From positions 109,605 to 173,604 of the forward strand of contig NZ_JABJVN010000009.1 in the NCBI RefSeq assembly GCF_013618475.1: a stretch of 64,000 nucleotides of DNA. The letters run 5' to 3'. Source of the DNA: Saccharibacillus deserti (GTDB taxonomy: Bacteria > Bacillota > Bacilli > Paenibacillales > Paenibacillaceae). Position numbers and translations under genes: made by a program. Position 1 is the first letter of the stretch, and each line of letters starts with the position of its first letter. Of the stretch, positions 42,537 to 50,528 are shown piece by piece. The notes beneath the pieces were generated by a model. That model searched no databases and was not told where the DNA came from. It saw only the letters and a list, made by a program, of their open reading frames with translations.

Positions 42537-43827
42537 ATTGGGAACCGTTATCGGCTTTACGTTCAAAAATAAAGTCCGCACCAAGTCGTTCCTGATTACG
42601 ACTCTGCTGCTGGCGCTGGTCATGACGATCGGCATCCATGTGCCGTTCTTCATCCAGCTGTTTCAGGGCGATGATACGGCAGGCAACAAGATTGGGATCG
42701 CGGCGCAAGAGAATACAGAAATCGCGCAGCAGATCGAAGATTATGTCGCGGAGCTGCCGGATAACGATATCGAATTCGTTCGGATGGAAGCCGAGGATAC
42801 GGCGGCTTTGAATGAGCAGGCGCAAACGCAGGATCTGGCCGGCTATCTGCAGATCGTAACGGCCCCACCGGCAGCGGACGGATCTGCGGCGTTCCCGCAG
42901 GTGAGTTATATCTCCGAAGGCGGCTCCGTACCGACCGACGTGCAGGCGGTACTCCAGCCGGCTCTGGAGAGCGCCAAGACCCGCTTCATTACCGAAGGCG
43001 CGCTGAGCGACGAACAGATCGCGCAGCTGACAACGCCGGTTCTGCTGGGCGCGTCCAGCTACGACGAGACGTCCGGCACGGGAGCCGCAGGCGCGGAAGA
43101 AGACAAGTTCAATCCGATGAACTTCATCACCGTCTACGTCTTGATGACGCTGTTCTTCTTCTCGGCGATGCTGACAGGCAACATGATCGCGTCCGAAGTC
43201 ACCTCGGAGAAAAGTTCGCGGGTCATGGAGATTCTGATTACAAGCGTCTCTCCGCTGACGCAGATGTTCGGCAAAGTCATCGGCGTCTTCCTCGTCGGAC
43301 TGCTGCAGATCGCCGTGTTCGGCGTCACGATCGCGGTCAATCTGATGCTGCCGTACAACCGGGATGTGTTGGCCGGCTTCGATCTCGACTTCTCGCAGAT
43401 GCCGTACGACGTTCTGGTCTACGGCCTGATCTTCTACGTGCTTGGCTACTTCCTGTACGCCCTGCTGTATGCGGCCGTGGGATCGATCGTCAGCCGGACG
43501 GAAGACCTCGGCCAGGCGGTGACGCCGCTGACCATGCTGTCGCTGGCGGCGTTCTATATCGGGATCTTCAGCTTGAACAATACCGATTCGCTGCTCATGA
43601 AGATCTCGTCGTTCGTGCCGTTCACGTCGCCGACGACGATGATCGCGCGGATCGGTCTCGGCGAGATCGCGTTCTGGGAAATCGCGGTATCGCTCGTACT
43701 GCTGCTGGCGTCGATCTTCTTCTTCGGCTGGCTGTCGGCGAAGATCTACCGCACCGGCGTACTGATGTACGGCAAACGTCCTTCTTTCAAGGAACTGCGC
43801 AAAGCGATGAAAGCCTACAAAATCTAA
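42529..43827 (+). CDS. ABC transporter permease, NatB/YhaP-like
   Basis: 432 residues. First membrane helix 17-41, a long extracellular domain (about 45-195), then five to six helices from about 200; ABC-2 signature KSSRVMEILITSVSP. NatB/YhaP architecture. Start ATG 42529 overlaps the ATPase stop; GTG 42520 is possible. Confidence 0.87.
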   Translation: MNRLGTVIGFTFKNKVRTKSFLITTLLLALVMTIGIHVPFFIQLFQGDDTAGNKIGIAAQENTEIAQQIEDYVAELPDNDIEFVRMEAEDTAALNEQAQTQDLAGYLQIVTAPPAADGSAAFPQVSYISEGGSVPTDVQAVLQPALESAKTRFITEGALSDEQIAQLTTPVLLGASSYDETSGTGAAGAEEDKFNPMNFITVYVLMTLFFFSAMLTGNMIASEVTSEKSSRVMEILITSVSPLTQMFGKVIGVFLVGLLQIAVFGVTIAVNLMLPYNRDVLAGFDLDFSQMPYDVLVYGLIFYVLGYFLYALLYAAVGSIVSRTEDLGQAVTPLTMLSLAAFYIGIFSLNNTDSLLMKISSFVPFTSPTTMIARIGLGEIAFWEIAVSLVLLLASIFFFGWLSAKIYRTGVLMYGKRPSFKELRKAMKAYKI

Positions 43828-43842
43828 TCGGTATGTGAACCA

Positions 43843-43881
43843 GACCCGCAAGCGGCGATTTATTGCCCGCCTGCGGGTTTT
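43843..43881 (+). terminator. Terminator after natB-like gene
   Basis: ACCCGCAAGCGG (43843-43854) pairs with CCCGCCTGCGGGT, followed by TTTTG. Confidence 0.65.
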
Positions 43882-43913
43882 GTCAGTAGGAAGGAGTCCG
43901 GCGCAACTAATAG

Positions 43914-43943
43914 TTGACCGATCGTTCTCGATAGAGCTATACT
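43914..43943 (+). promoter_or_regulatory. Promoter of SDR gene with shared operator word
   Basis: TTGACC (43914-43919), 18-bp spacer, TATACT (43938-43943). GATCGTTC follows the -35 at 43920-43927; its reverse complement GAACGATC occurs at 44051-44058. The same word takes the same place in the tetR promoter. Confidence 0.6.
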
Positions 43944-44080
43944 ACGAACAGCAAGGCAGATACGGCGCATCCGGGAAACGGATGGTGCGGCTTTGCTCTG
44001 TTGTCGGCGTTGCGCAGAATCGAAGGCGCATTATTTTTTTGATCTTTTGAGAACGATCATTCAAGAAAAGGGGAACGAAA

Positions 44081-44779
44081 ATGGATCTTTCCAAACAAGT
44101 GGCGGTCGTAAGCGGTTCGAATCGGGGATTGGGCAAAGAGTTGGCTCTTGAGCTGCTGGCCAGAGGCGTCAAAGTCTACGCGGGAGCAAGAAATCCGGAA
44201 TCGGTCGATCTGCCGGGAGCTATTGCGCTGCAGCTCGATATCACGGATCCGGAATCGGTGGCGGCTGCGGCCAAAATCGCAAGCGACGCGACCCTGCTCA
44301 TCAACAACGCGGGTTCGTCGACGGGAGCTTCGCTGCTCACGGGCAAGCTGGAAGATATTCATGTGGAATTCAATACGCATGCGTTCGGTACTCTGTCGAT
44401 GGTTCGGGCGTTCGCACCGGTCATTGAACAAAATGGCGGAGGTACGATCCTGAACATCCTATCCGTGTTATCGTGGATCAATATCGGGTCGGAAGGCGCC
44501 TACTCGGCGGCCAAATCCGCTCAATGGGGCGTTACGAATTCGCTGCGTCTGGAATTGGCTCCCAAAAATATCAAGGTAGCCGGTCTGCACGTGGGATTCA
44601 TGGATACGGATATGACGGCGGGGCTTGAAACAACGAAGTCGTCGCCGCAAGACATTGCGCGCATCGCGATCGACGGAATCGAAGCGGGCCTCTACGAGAT
44701 CCTCGCGGACGATATCAGCCGTCAGGTCCAGCAGGGCTTGGCCGGAGGCGTTGCGGCGCTGTACCCGGATATGGGTTAA
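44081..44779 (+). CDS. Short-chain dehydrogenase/reductase
   Basis: 232 residues. NAD(P) motif SGSNRGLGK (12-19), NNAG (INNAGSS), Ser in ILSVLSW and the YSAAK catalytic pair. The Arg after the Gly motif suggests NADPH preference. Substrate unknown. Paired with the TetR gene 80 bp downstream. Confidence 0.88.
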   Translation: MDLSKQVAVVSGSNRGLGKELALELLARGVKVYAGARNPESVDLPGAIALQLDITDPESVAAAAKIASDATLLINNAGSSTGASLLTGKLEDIHVEFNTHAFGTLSMVRAFAPVIEQNGGGTILNILSVLSWINIGSEGAYSAAKSAQWGVTNSLRLELAPKNIKVAGLHVGFMDTDMTAGLETTKSSPQDIARIAIDGIEAGLYEILADDISRQVQQGLAGGVAALYPDMG

Positions 44780-44810
44780 TCCCGGAGAAATTTGGCGCGA
44801 GGCTCTATTC

Positions 44811-44839
44811 TTCACGGATCGTTCCCAATATGATACATT
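44811..44839 (+). promoter_or_regulatory. Promoter of tetR-type gene with shared operator word
   Basis: TTCACG (44811-44816), 17-bp spacer beginning with GATCGTTC (44817-44824), TACATT (44834-44839). Confidence 0.55.
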
Positions 44840-44859
44840 GATTTTGGGAGGGAGTTCTT

Positions 44860-45438
44860 ATGGCCAGAAGCAAAGAGTTTGAAGTCAACGAAGTCCTGGA
44901 CAAAGCCATGATTCTGTTCTGGGAACAAGGCTACGAGAAGACATCCATGAGCGATCTGGTTGAGCATATGGGCATCCACCGCAGAAGTCTGTACGATACT
45001 TTCGGGGACAAGCATTCGCTGTTTTTGCAGGCGATGGATCGTTATATCGGCAAAGTCGAAGCGGTTCTCACCGGAGAAGTGAAGAAGTCAGAGAAGGCGA
45101 TCGAAGCGCTGCGGGCCGTTTTTCGATTCATGATCTTCGAGCGGGAAGATTCGCCGTCGGGCTGCCTGATCGTCAATTCCGTGACGGAACTGGCCGCGCG
45201 CGATGCCGAGATCGATAAGAGATCGATTCGTTCGATGGCTGCCACGGAGGAGCTGTTCGAGCGGATTATCGTGTGGGGACAGCAGACGGGCGAATTTTCT
45301 TCCGCATGCGAACCCAGGGCGACAGCGGAATATCTGCAGGCCTTGTCGATCGGTATCCGGGCGATGGGACGGACCACGACCGGCAAGGAGAAGCTGATCC
45401 GGATCATGGACGTTTCGACCCACCTGCTCACCCCATAG
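44860..45438 (+). CDS. TetR/AcrR family regulator
   Basis: 192 residues: N-terminal HTH VLDKAMILFWEQGYEKTSMSDLVEHMGIHRRSLYDTFGDKHSLF and a C-terminal TetR_C ligand domain. The HRRSLYDTFGDK form is seen in AcrR-like regulators of SDR/oxidoreductase genes. It probably represses itself and the SDR gene through the GATCGTTC word. GGGAGGGAG precedes ATG 44860. Confidence 0.88.
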   Translation: MARSKEFEVNEVLDKAMILFWEQGYEKTSMSDLVEHMGIHRRSLYDTFGDKHSLFLQAMDRYIGKVEAVLTGEVKKSEKAIEALRAVFRFMIFEREDSPSGCLIVNSVTELAARDAEIDKRSIRSMAATEELFERIIVWGQQTGEFSSACEPRATAEYLQALSIGIRAMGRTTTGKEKLIRIMDVSTHLLTP

Positions 45439-45485
45439 ACCCGTTTCGCCGGATCGTTTGGAATCGTCTTTTCTGAATCGGATAT

Positions 45486-45525
45486 AAAAAGGGACTCCGC
45501 CGTTTCTTCGGCGGAGTCCCTTTTT
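45486..45525. terminator. Bidirectional terminator with 17-bp arms
   Basis: Arms 45486-45502 and 45509-45525 are perfect complements, loop TTTCTT. Confidence 0.92.
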
Positions 45526-45545
45526 GCCGTGGCGATTTCTTGGAT

Positions 45546-45668
45546 TTACCGAGGGTCGGCCTTGTCCGCATACGCCGCCAATTTCCGGGTGATTTCGGTG
45601 CGGAACCGTTCGGCCGCGGCCGAAAAGACCTGATGTTTTCTCCAGACCAGACTCAGACCCGATTCCAG
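45546..45668 (-). pseudogene. LysR-type regulator, C-terminal remnant
   Basis: Forty codons ending in TAA at 45548: LESGLSLVWRKHQVFSAAAERF...RKLAAYADKADPR. This matches the last helix region of LysR substrate domains (SLVWR.HQ.FS.AA..F). No start, HTH or most of the effector domain exists. It stops abruptly where the MFS remnant begins on the other strand. Confidence 0.7.
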
Positions 45669-45670
45669 CC

Positions 45671-46090
45671 TTGGTTTTAACGGAAGCTTTCTTCGGCTTG
45701 GCCAGCGCTCTCGTCTTCGCGAATACCGTCGGCAACCTTGTCACGGGCAAACCGTTGACTTACAATGCCAGGAAGTGGGTAACGGCTTTTCCCCTGGCGC
45801 TGATCGCGGTCTATGCGGCTTTGTTCTTCCTGGGGGAATTTGCCGTACCGATGATCCTGATTACGTTCGTCTGGGGCATACTGGCAGGCGGAATCATGTC
45901 CAATATCAATCAATATCTGATCTCGTCGGCGGCACCCGAAGTTCCCGAATTTGCAAATGGGCTGTTTATCGCGTCCTGCAATATCGGAACCACGGTCGGT
46001 TCTGCAGTTGGCGGGCTGCTGATCGGTTTGGTCGTGATTGCGCGGAGGCACTTTATTTATGGCCCCGGACTGCGACTTGCAGAGGAGTAA
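45671..46090 (+). pseudogene. MFS transporter, C-terminal remnant
   Basis: About 140 codons in frame matching the second half of a 12-helix MFS drug/sugar efflux protein: VGNLVTGKPLTYNARK, FAVPMILITFVWGILAGG, NINQYLISSAAPEVPEFANGLF and NIGTTVGSAVGGLL. The first six helices are missing and the last helix is degenerate (IARRHFIYGPGLRLAEE then stop). No ribosome site. The stop is three bases before the next gene. Confidence 0.8.
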
Positions 46091-46093
46091 ACG

Positions 46094-46714
46094 ATGATGC
46101 GGATTGGAATATTGGGTGCGACAGGGCGTGTCGGAAAGAAAGTGGTCGAATACGCCCTGCAGGATGGACATCGGGTGACGGCGCTGGTGCGCGACCCGGG
46201 TAAAATCGAACCCCGCGCAGGCCTTGCGATCATTGAAGGCAGCGCGTTAAGCAAAGAAGACGTCGGGCGTGTCCTGCAAAAAACGGAGGCCGTGATCAGC
46301 GCACTCAACACGGACGGAACGACGACGTTGAGTGCGAGTACGCCGCTCATTATCGAAGCGATGCACGAGGTGGGGATCAAGCGCCTGATTACGATCGGCA
46401 CGGCCGGCATCCTGCAGAGCCGCACGGATCCGCATCTGCTGCGGTATGAATCCAGCGAATCCAAACGCCGTTCGACCCGTGCGGCCGAGGAGCATCGGCG
46501 CATGTACGAACAGCTGCAGGCTTCGGGCCTGGATTGGACGATCGTCTGTCCGACCTATCTGCCGGACGGGGAGGCGATCGGGAACTACCGCACGGAGCGC
46601 GATGTTCTGCCCGAAGGCGGCTCGCAAATATCCGTAGGCGATACGGCGGAATTCGCGTATGGGCAGATCGCGGACAGCCGGTATCTTCGGGCGCGCGTGG
46701 GGATTGCGTATTGA
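46094..46714 (+). CDS. NAD(P)H-binding atypical SDR
   Basis: 206 residues. Rossmann start GILGATGRVGKKVVEYAL, then LVRDPGKI, and VISALNT as in the NAD(P)-binding_10 family (BlvrB/YwnB-like). It could reduce flavins, quinones or biliverdin; not resolvable. AGAGGAG precedes ATG 46094 and lies at the end of the MFS remnant, which suggests it was once co-translated with it. Confidence 0.82.
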   Translation: MMRIGILGATGRVGKKVVEYALQDGHRVTALVRDPGKIEPRAGLAIIEGSALSKEDVGRVLQKTEAVISALNTDGTTTLSASTPLIIEAMHEVGIKRLITIGTAGILQSRTDPHLLRYESSESKRRSTRAAEEHRRMYEQLQASGLDWTIVCPTYLPDGEAIGNYRTERDVLPEGGSQISVGDTAEFAYGQIADSRYLRARVGIAY

Positions 46715-46750
46715 ATGCATAAGTCCAATTTTTAAATATGTACAAACAAA

Positions 46751-46779
46751 TTGTGGTCGAAAGTGATACAATGCATAAT
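46751..46779 (+). promoter_or_regulatory. Promoter directly followed by a terminator hairpin
   Basis: TTGTGG (46751-46756), 17-bp spacer, CATAAT (46774-46779); an overlapping extended -10 TGATACAAT is also present. Start near 46786, the first base of the hairpin at 46787. Confidence 0.6.
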
Positions 46780-46786
46780 GAAACCG

Positions 46787-46830
46787 GGCGCCGACTTATC
46801 CGTAAGCTTAGGATAAGCAGGTGCCTTTTT
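46787..46830 (+). terminator. Terminator or attenuator before GNAT gene
   Basis: GGCGCC-GA-CTTATCC (46787-46801) pairs with GGATAAG-CA-GGTGCC (46811-46825), loop GTAAGCTTA, then T5. It may end the upstream gene or cut short RNA from the promoter just before it. Confidence 0.8.
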
Positions 46831-46871
46831 TGAGACAGATCCATATTTTGAACGAAAGGTTTTGATTTGAA

Positions 46872-47276
46872 GTGGGAGTCAAGGTCATCACGAAAGAACA
46901 AGCGTGGGAGCTGCGTCATACGGTCATGTGGCCGGAAGAGGAGTTCGATTATATCAAACTGCCGGATGACGACGAGGGCATCCATTACGGATTGTTCGAA
47001 GGACGGGAACTGATCTCCGCGGTCTCGCTGTTCATTCAGGGAAAAGACGCGCAGTTCCGCAAGTTCGCTACGCTGACCGACCGTCAGAATCAAGGATACG
47101 GCAGCCGGCTGCTGACTTCGGTGCTTAACGAGGCCAAACGCAAAGGCGCCAAGCATATTTGCTGCAATGCCCGAACGAACAAAATTCCGTTTTACGAAAA
47201 ATTCGGACTCGTCCGGACGGATGTCGTCTACCGCAAAGGCGGACAAGAGTACGTCGTAATGGAGAGATTTTGCTAA
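46872..47276 (+). CDS. GNAT family N-acetyltransferase
   Basis: 134 residues from GTG 46872 (the frame has TGA at 46863, so no longer start exists). Acetyl-CoA loop RQNQGYGSRLL and ARTNKIPFYEKFGLVRTD with the NKIPFYEKFGF pattern. Small-molecule or protein acetylation; substrate unknown. AAAGG is 12 bases upstream, a weak site. Confidence 0.85.
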   Translation: MGVKVITKEQAWELRHTVMWPEEEFDYIKLPDDDEGIHYGLFEGRELISAVSLFIQGKDAQFRKFATLTDRQNQGYGSRLLTSVLNEAKRKGAKHICCNARTNKIPFYEKFGLVRTDVVYRKGGQEYVVMERFC

Positions 47277-47289
47277 AAAAAAGGAGAGC

Positions 47290-47326
47290 GGGACGTTCTG
47301 CCGGACAAGCCGGATCGTCCCTTTTT
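47290..47326 (+). terminator. Terminator after GNAT gene
   Basis: GGGACG (47290-47295) with CGTCCC (47316-47321) and an inner CCGG/CCGG stem, then T5. Confidence 0.7.
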
Positions 47327-47329
47327 GAT

Positions 47330-47357
47330 TTGCCCAAATGGTAAGCGCTGGTATAAA
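47330..47357 (+). promoter_or_regulatory. Promoter of yitT-like gene
   Basis: TTGCCC (47330-47335), 16-bp spacer, TATAAA (47352-47357). Confidence 0.5.
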
Positions 47358-47395
47358 CTATAAGTTAGTGATTTTTCTCAGAGAGGGGACAGGGT

Positions 47396-48271
47396 ATGGG
47401 GCAGGAAAAAATATCGAAAAAGAACAAACTGCTTAAAATCTTTTCGAGAGTGCTGCTGATCGTGATCGGTGGGGTCATGACGGCCTACGGTCTGGAAGCC
47501 GTACTGATTCCGAACCAGGTCTCCGACGGAGGCGTCACGGGCCTCAGCATCGTCGGATCCCAATTATTCGGCATTCCGCTGGGGCTGCTGATTGCCATAC
47601 TCAATCTCCCGTTCGTCTGGCTGGGCTACAAGCAGATCGGCAAAAGCTTCGCGCTGTATTCGATCGTCGGCATCGCGGCGCTCGCGATCAGCGCAAGCCT
47701 GATGCACCACATTCCGACGATCATCGACGGCGACACGCTGCTGGTCACCGTGGTCGGCGGGATCATCATCGGTACCGGCATGGGTCTTGCGCTCCGCAAC
47801 GGCGGGGCACTCGACGGGATCGATATGCTGGCCGTGCTGCTATCGCGCAAACTGCCTTTCGGAACAAGCGACTTGATCCTGTTCCTGAACACGTTCGTGT
47901 TTGTCGTCGTCTCGTTCGTGTTCGGTCTGCAGGGGGCCATTCTGTCGGCACTGGCTTACTTCATCGCGTCGAAGGTCATTCACATCGTCGAAGAAGGCTT
48001 GAGCGGTTCGAAGACCTTCAAGATCATCACCAACCAACCGGAAGTGATGGTCGAGACGATCCGCGACCGTCTGGGCCGCGGAGCGACCTATTCGGATGCG
48101 TACGGCGGGTATTCCAACGAGCAGTTCAAGGAAATCACATGCGTCATCAACCGTCTCGAAGAGAGCAAGATCAAAGAAATTATCCATGAAATCGATCCGA
48201 ACGCTTTTGTCGTCGTGTACGATGTAGCGGAAGTCCGGGGCGGCAATTTCAAGAAAAAAGATATCCACTAA
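47396..48271 (+). CDS. YitT family membrane protein (DUF161/DUF2179)
   Basis: 291 residues. Five membrane helices to about 190 with GLEAVLIPNQVSDGGVTG and RNGGALDGIDMLAVLLS, then a cytoplasmic DUF2179 domain (SGSKTFKIITNQPEVMVETIRDRLGRGATYSDAYGGYS). Transport role suspected for the family but not shown. GAGAGGGGACAGG precedes ATG. Confidence 0.9.
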   Translation: MGQEKISKKNKLLKIFSRVLLIVIGGVMTAYGLEAVLIPNQVSDGGVTGLSIVGSQLFGIPLGLLIAILNLPFVWLGYKQIGKSFALYSIVGIAALAISASLMHHIPTIIDGDTLLVTVVGGIIIGTGMGLALRNGGALDGIDMLAVLLSRKLPFGTSDLILFLNTFVFVVVSFVFGLQGAILSALAYFIASKVIHIVEEGLSGSKTFKIITNQPEVMVETIRDRLGRGATYSDAYGGYSNEQFKEITCVINRLEESKIKEIIHEIDPNAFVVVYDVAEVRGGNFKKKDIH

Positions 48272-48340
48272 AGCCGGCCGGGTTCAAGGCCACGCGTCTT
48301 TCCGTGCGCTGATCGAGGGGACGATCGCATAGGAAAAGCC

Positions 48341-48372
48341 CTTCTCCGAATTCATTCGGGGAAGATTTTTTT
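48341..48372 (+). terminator. Terminator after yitT-like gene
   Basis: CTTCTCCGAA (48341-48350), loop, TTCGGGGAAG (48355-48364), then T7. Confidence 0.85.
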
Positions 48373-48568
48373 GTTTCAGTGGCTGCGGATCATCGATCAC
48401 AGCAAATCTCCTCTGTTTGCTAACAACCGGGCTGTTTTTTCCAGCGCCTCTGCCGACCGTTTATAGGGAGAAAGACTTTCTTGCAAAGAAACGCTTCTGC
48501 ACGGTATCTATATGGTTAACTCTAATTAAGAACTCATCCTAAAACTTCCCTCTTAAGGAGAACAACTA

Positions 48569-49789
48569 ATGAAACCATGGAAAAACGCGCTGCTTTCTCT
48601 GACCGTCACCGCCGGCCTGCTGGCTTCCGCCGTTCCGGCGTTCGCCGCACAGCCGGTTCCCAGCTATGAACAGACCTCCGTCAAAGTGAACGGCAAGACG
48701 CTGGATTATGCGTACGGCGAAGCTTTGGTGCAAAAAGGCACCACGATGGTTCCGGTACGCCTGACGACCCAGGCGCTCGGAGTCAAATTGAAAGACAACA
48801 AGAACGGTACGGTACGGATTGTCGTAAACGGCAAGACGGTTACCGTAAAAGACAAAGGGACGCTGATCGGCGGCGTGCCGTTCGTCTCGCTTCGTTCGCT
48901 GGCCGAAGCGGCCGGCTACGATATTCGCTGGGATCGCAAGACGAATACGGTCCTGCTCGTCTCGCAGGCTACGGGCGAAGCGGCGCGCGGATTCTTGTGG
49001 GAAGTCAAGAAGGACAAGACGACGGTCTATCTTGTCGGCTCGATGCATATTGCGGACAAAAGCTTCTACCCGCTGCGCAGCGAATTCGAGAAAGCTTTTG
49101 CCGAAGCCGATTATCTGGGCGTCGAGATCGACGTGAGCAAGGCCGCAGGCGAAGAGCAGCAGAAGATGGTCCTTGATCTGGGCACTTACCAGGACGGAAG
49201 CACATTGAAAGACCATATCTCCGCGGACACGTACAAACAGCTCGGCAAGCTGCTCAAGGATAACGGACTGCAGCCGAATGCTTTTGACAAATTCAAGCCC
49301 TGGGTTGTCGAGACAACGGTCAGCAGCCTGAAATCAAGCGAAGCGGGCTACGACGCGGCAGCCGGAATCGATCTGTATTTCATCCAGCAGGCGGTAGAGC
49401 GCAAGATGCCGGTATTGGAACTGGAATCGTACAAATCCCAGCTGAACATGTTCAACGGATTGTCCGACAAGCTGCAGGAAAAAAACCTGAAGACGGCGAT
49501 CGAGAACTTCGATACGATTGCGGACAGCACCGACGAAATGGCCACCATGTGGAAAAGCGGAGACGAAAAGCAGCTTCTGGCCATGACGACCGGCATTGCC
49601 GAAGATCCGGAATATTATAAGGCACTGCTGGCCGACCGCAATATCGGAATGGCCGAGAAGATCGACGGTTATCTGAATAGCGGCAAAGCGGAAGAATACT
49701 TTATCGTGGTCGGAGCCGCACACTTCCTGGGACCAGACGGAGTCATCAAGCTGCTCGAAGACAAAGGATATACCGTCACCCGCAAATAA
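48569..49789 (+). CDS. Secreted TraB/GumN family protein with stalk domain
   Basis: 406 residues. Signal peptide ending AFA-A near 27. Residues about 35-135 form a copper-amine-oxidase-like N domain (MVPVRLTTQALG, PFVSLRSLAEAAGYDIRWD), a module common on Paenibacillaceae surface proteins. From about 150 the TraB/GumN (TIKI-like) domain follows: YLVGSMHIA, AAGIDLYFIQQA, RNIGMAEKI and YFIVVGAAHFLGPDGVI, with the His and Glu residues that suggest a metalloprotease. AAGGAGAAC precedes the ATG. Target unknown. Next gene is 23 bp downstream. Confidence 0.88.
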   Translation: MKPWKNALLSLTVTAGLLASAVPAFAAQPVPSYEQTSVKVNGKTLDYAYGEALVQKGTTMVPVRLTTQALGVKLKDNKNGTVRIVVNGKTVTVKDKGTLIGGVPFVSLRSLAEAAGYDIRWDRKTNTVLLVSQATGEAARGFLWEVKKDKTTVYLVGSMHIADKSFYPLRSEFEKAFAEADYLGVEIDVSKAAGEEQQKMVLDLGTYQDGSTLKDHISADTYKQLGKLLKDNGLQPNAFDKFKPWVVETTVSSLKSSEAGYDAAAGIDLYFIQQAVERKMPVLELESYKSQLNMFNGLSDKLQEKNLKTAIENFDTIADSTDEMATMWKSGDEKQLLAMTTGIAEDPEYYKALLADRNIGMAEKIDGYLNSGKAEEYFIVVGAAHFLGPDGVIKLLEDKGYTVTRK

Positions 49790-49812
49790 AAAGCCGGCGG
49801 AGGAGACGATTC

Positions 49813-50478
49813 ATGAGTCCTGAAAAAAGACCGCAGCCCAAGCCGAGCCGAAACTCCGCTTCCCGGTCCCGCCCGGCAAACCGCGGTCCGAAGCACAGGC
49901 TGGGGCGAAACTTGATGGCCCTTGCCCTGCTGCTGGGCCTGCTGGGAGTCGGCTGGAAGGCGCTTGCCTACTTCGGCTTCGTTCCGGAAGGAGGCGACGG
50001 CGGCCGTATTGTTGCCCTGCATCCCGAGGTTCGGCGGAAGTCCGACCAACTGGTCGCCCAAGCGGCGAAGAAAGGGATCGAGGTCGTGATTACCTCCGAT
50101 TTTCGCGGTGTCGAAGAGCAGAACGAGCTGTACCGGCAGGGGCGGGAAAAGCCCGGAAACATCGTGACGAATGCCCGCGGCGGACAGTCTTATCACAATT
50201 TCGGCTTGGCGGTCGACTTCGCGCTGCGGGATGGGTCGGACCGAATTGTCTGGGATATGGAACTCGACCGCAGCGGAAACGGCCGTTCCGATTGGATAGA
50301 AGTGGTCGGACTGGCCAAGGAGCTGGGCTTCGAATGGGGCGGCGATTGGAGCAATTTTCCCGATTATCCGCATCTCCAGATTACCTTCGGCTATACGCTG
50401 CGGCAGCTTCAGAACGGCAAGTATCCGGCAGGGTCCGCCGTTGAAGGGGAGCAGCCGGCACCCAATTCTTCGGATTGA
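49813..50478 (+). CDS. M15 family D-alanyl-D-alanine/L-Ala-D-Glu carboxypeptidase, membrane-anchored
   Basis: 221 residues. Basic N-terminus, one membrane helix (about 34-53), then an M15C-like domain: ITSDFRGVEEQNELYRQGR, SYHNFGLAVDFAL (zinc His and Asp) and GGDWSNFPDYPHLQI (catalytic Asp, zinc His). It resembles CwlK/endolysin peptidases that cut peptidoglycan stem peptides. Likely co-transcribed with the TraB/GumN gene. Confidence 0.87.
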   Translation: MSPEKRPQPKPSRNSASRSRPANRGPKHRLGRNLMALALLLGLLGVGWKALAYFGFVPEGGDGGRIVALHPEVRRKSDQLVAQAAKKGIEVVITSDFRGVEEQNELYRQGREKPGNIVTNARGGQSYHNFGLAVDFALRDGSDRIVWDMELDRSGNGRSDWIEVVGLAKELGFEWGGDWSNFPDYPHLQITFGYTLRQLQNGKYPAGSAVEGEQPAPNSSD

Positions 50479-50528
50479 ACAGCCGTTTCGCGCGTAAGGT
50501 TCGGTGTGCGAGGCGGCTGGGCGCTCTC

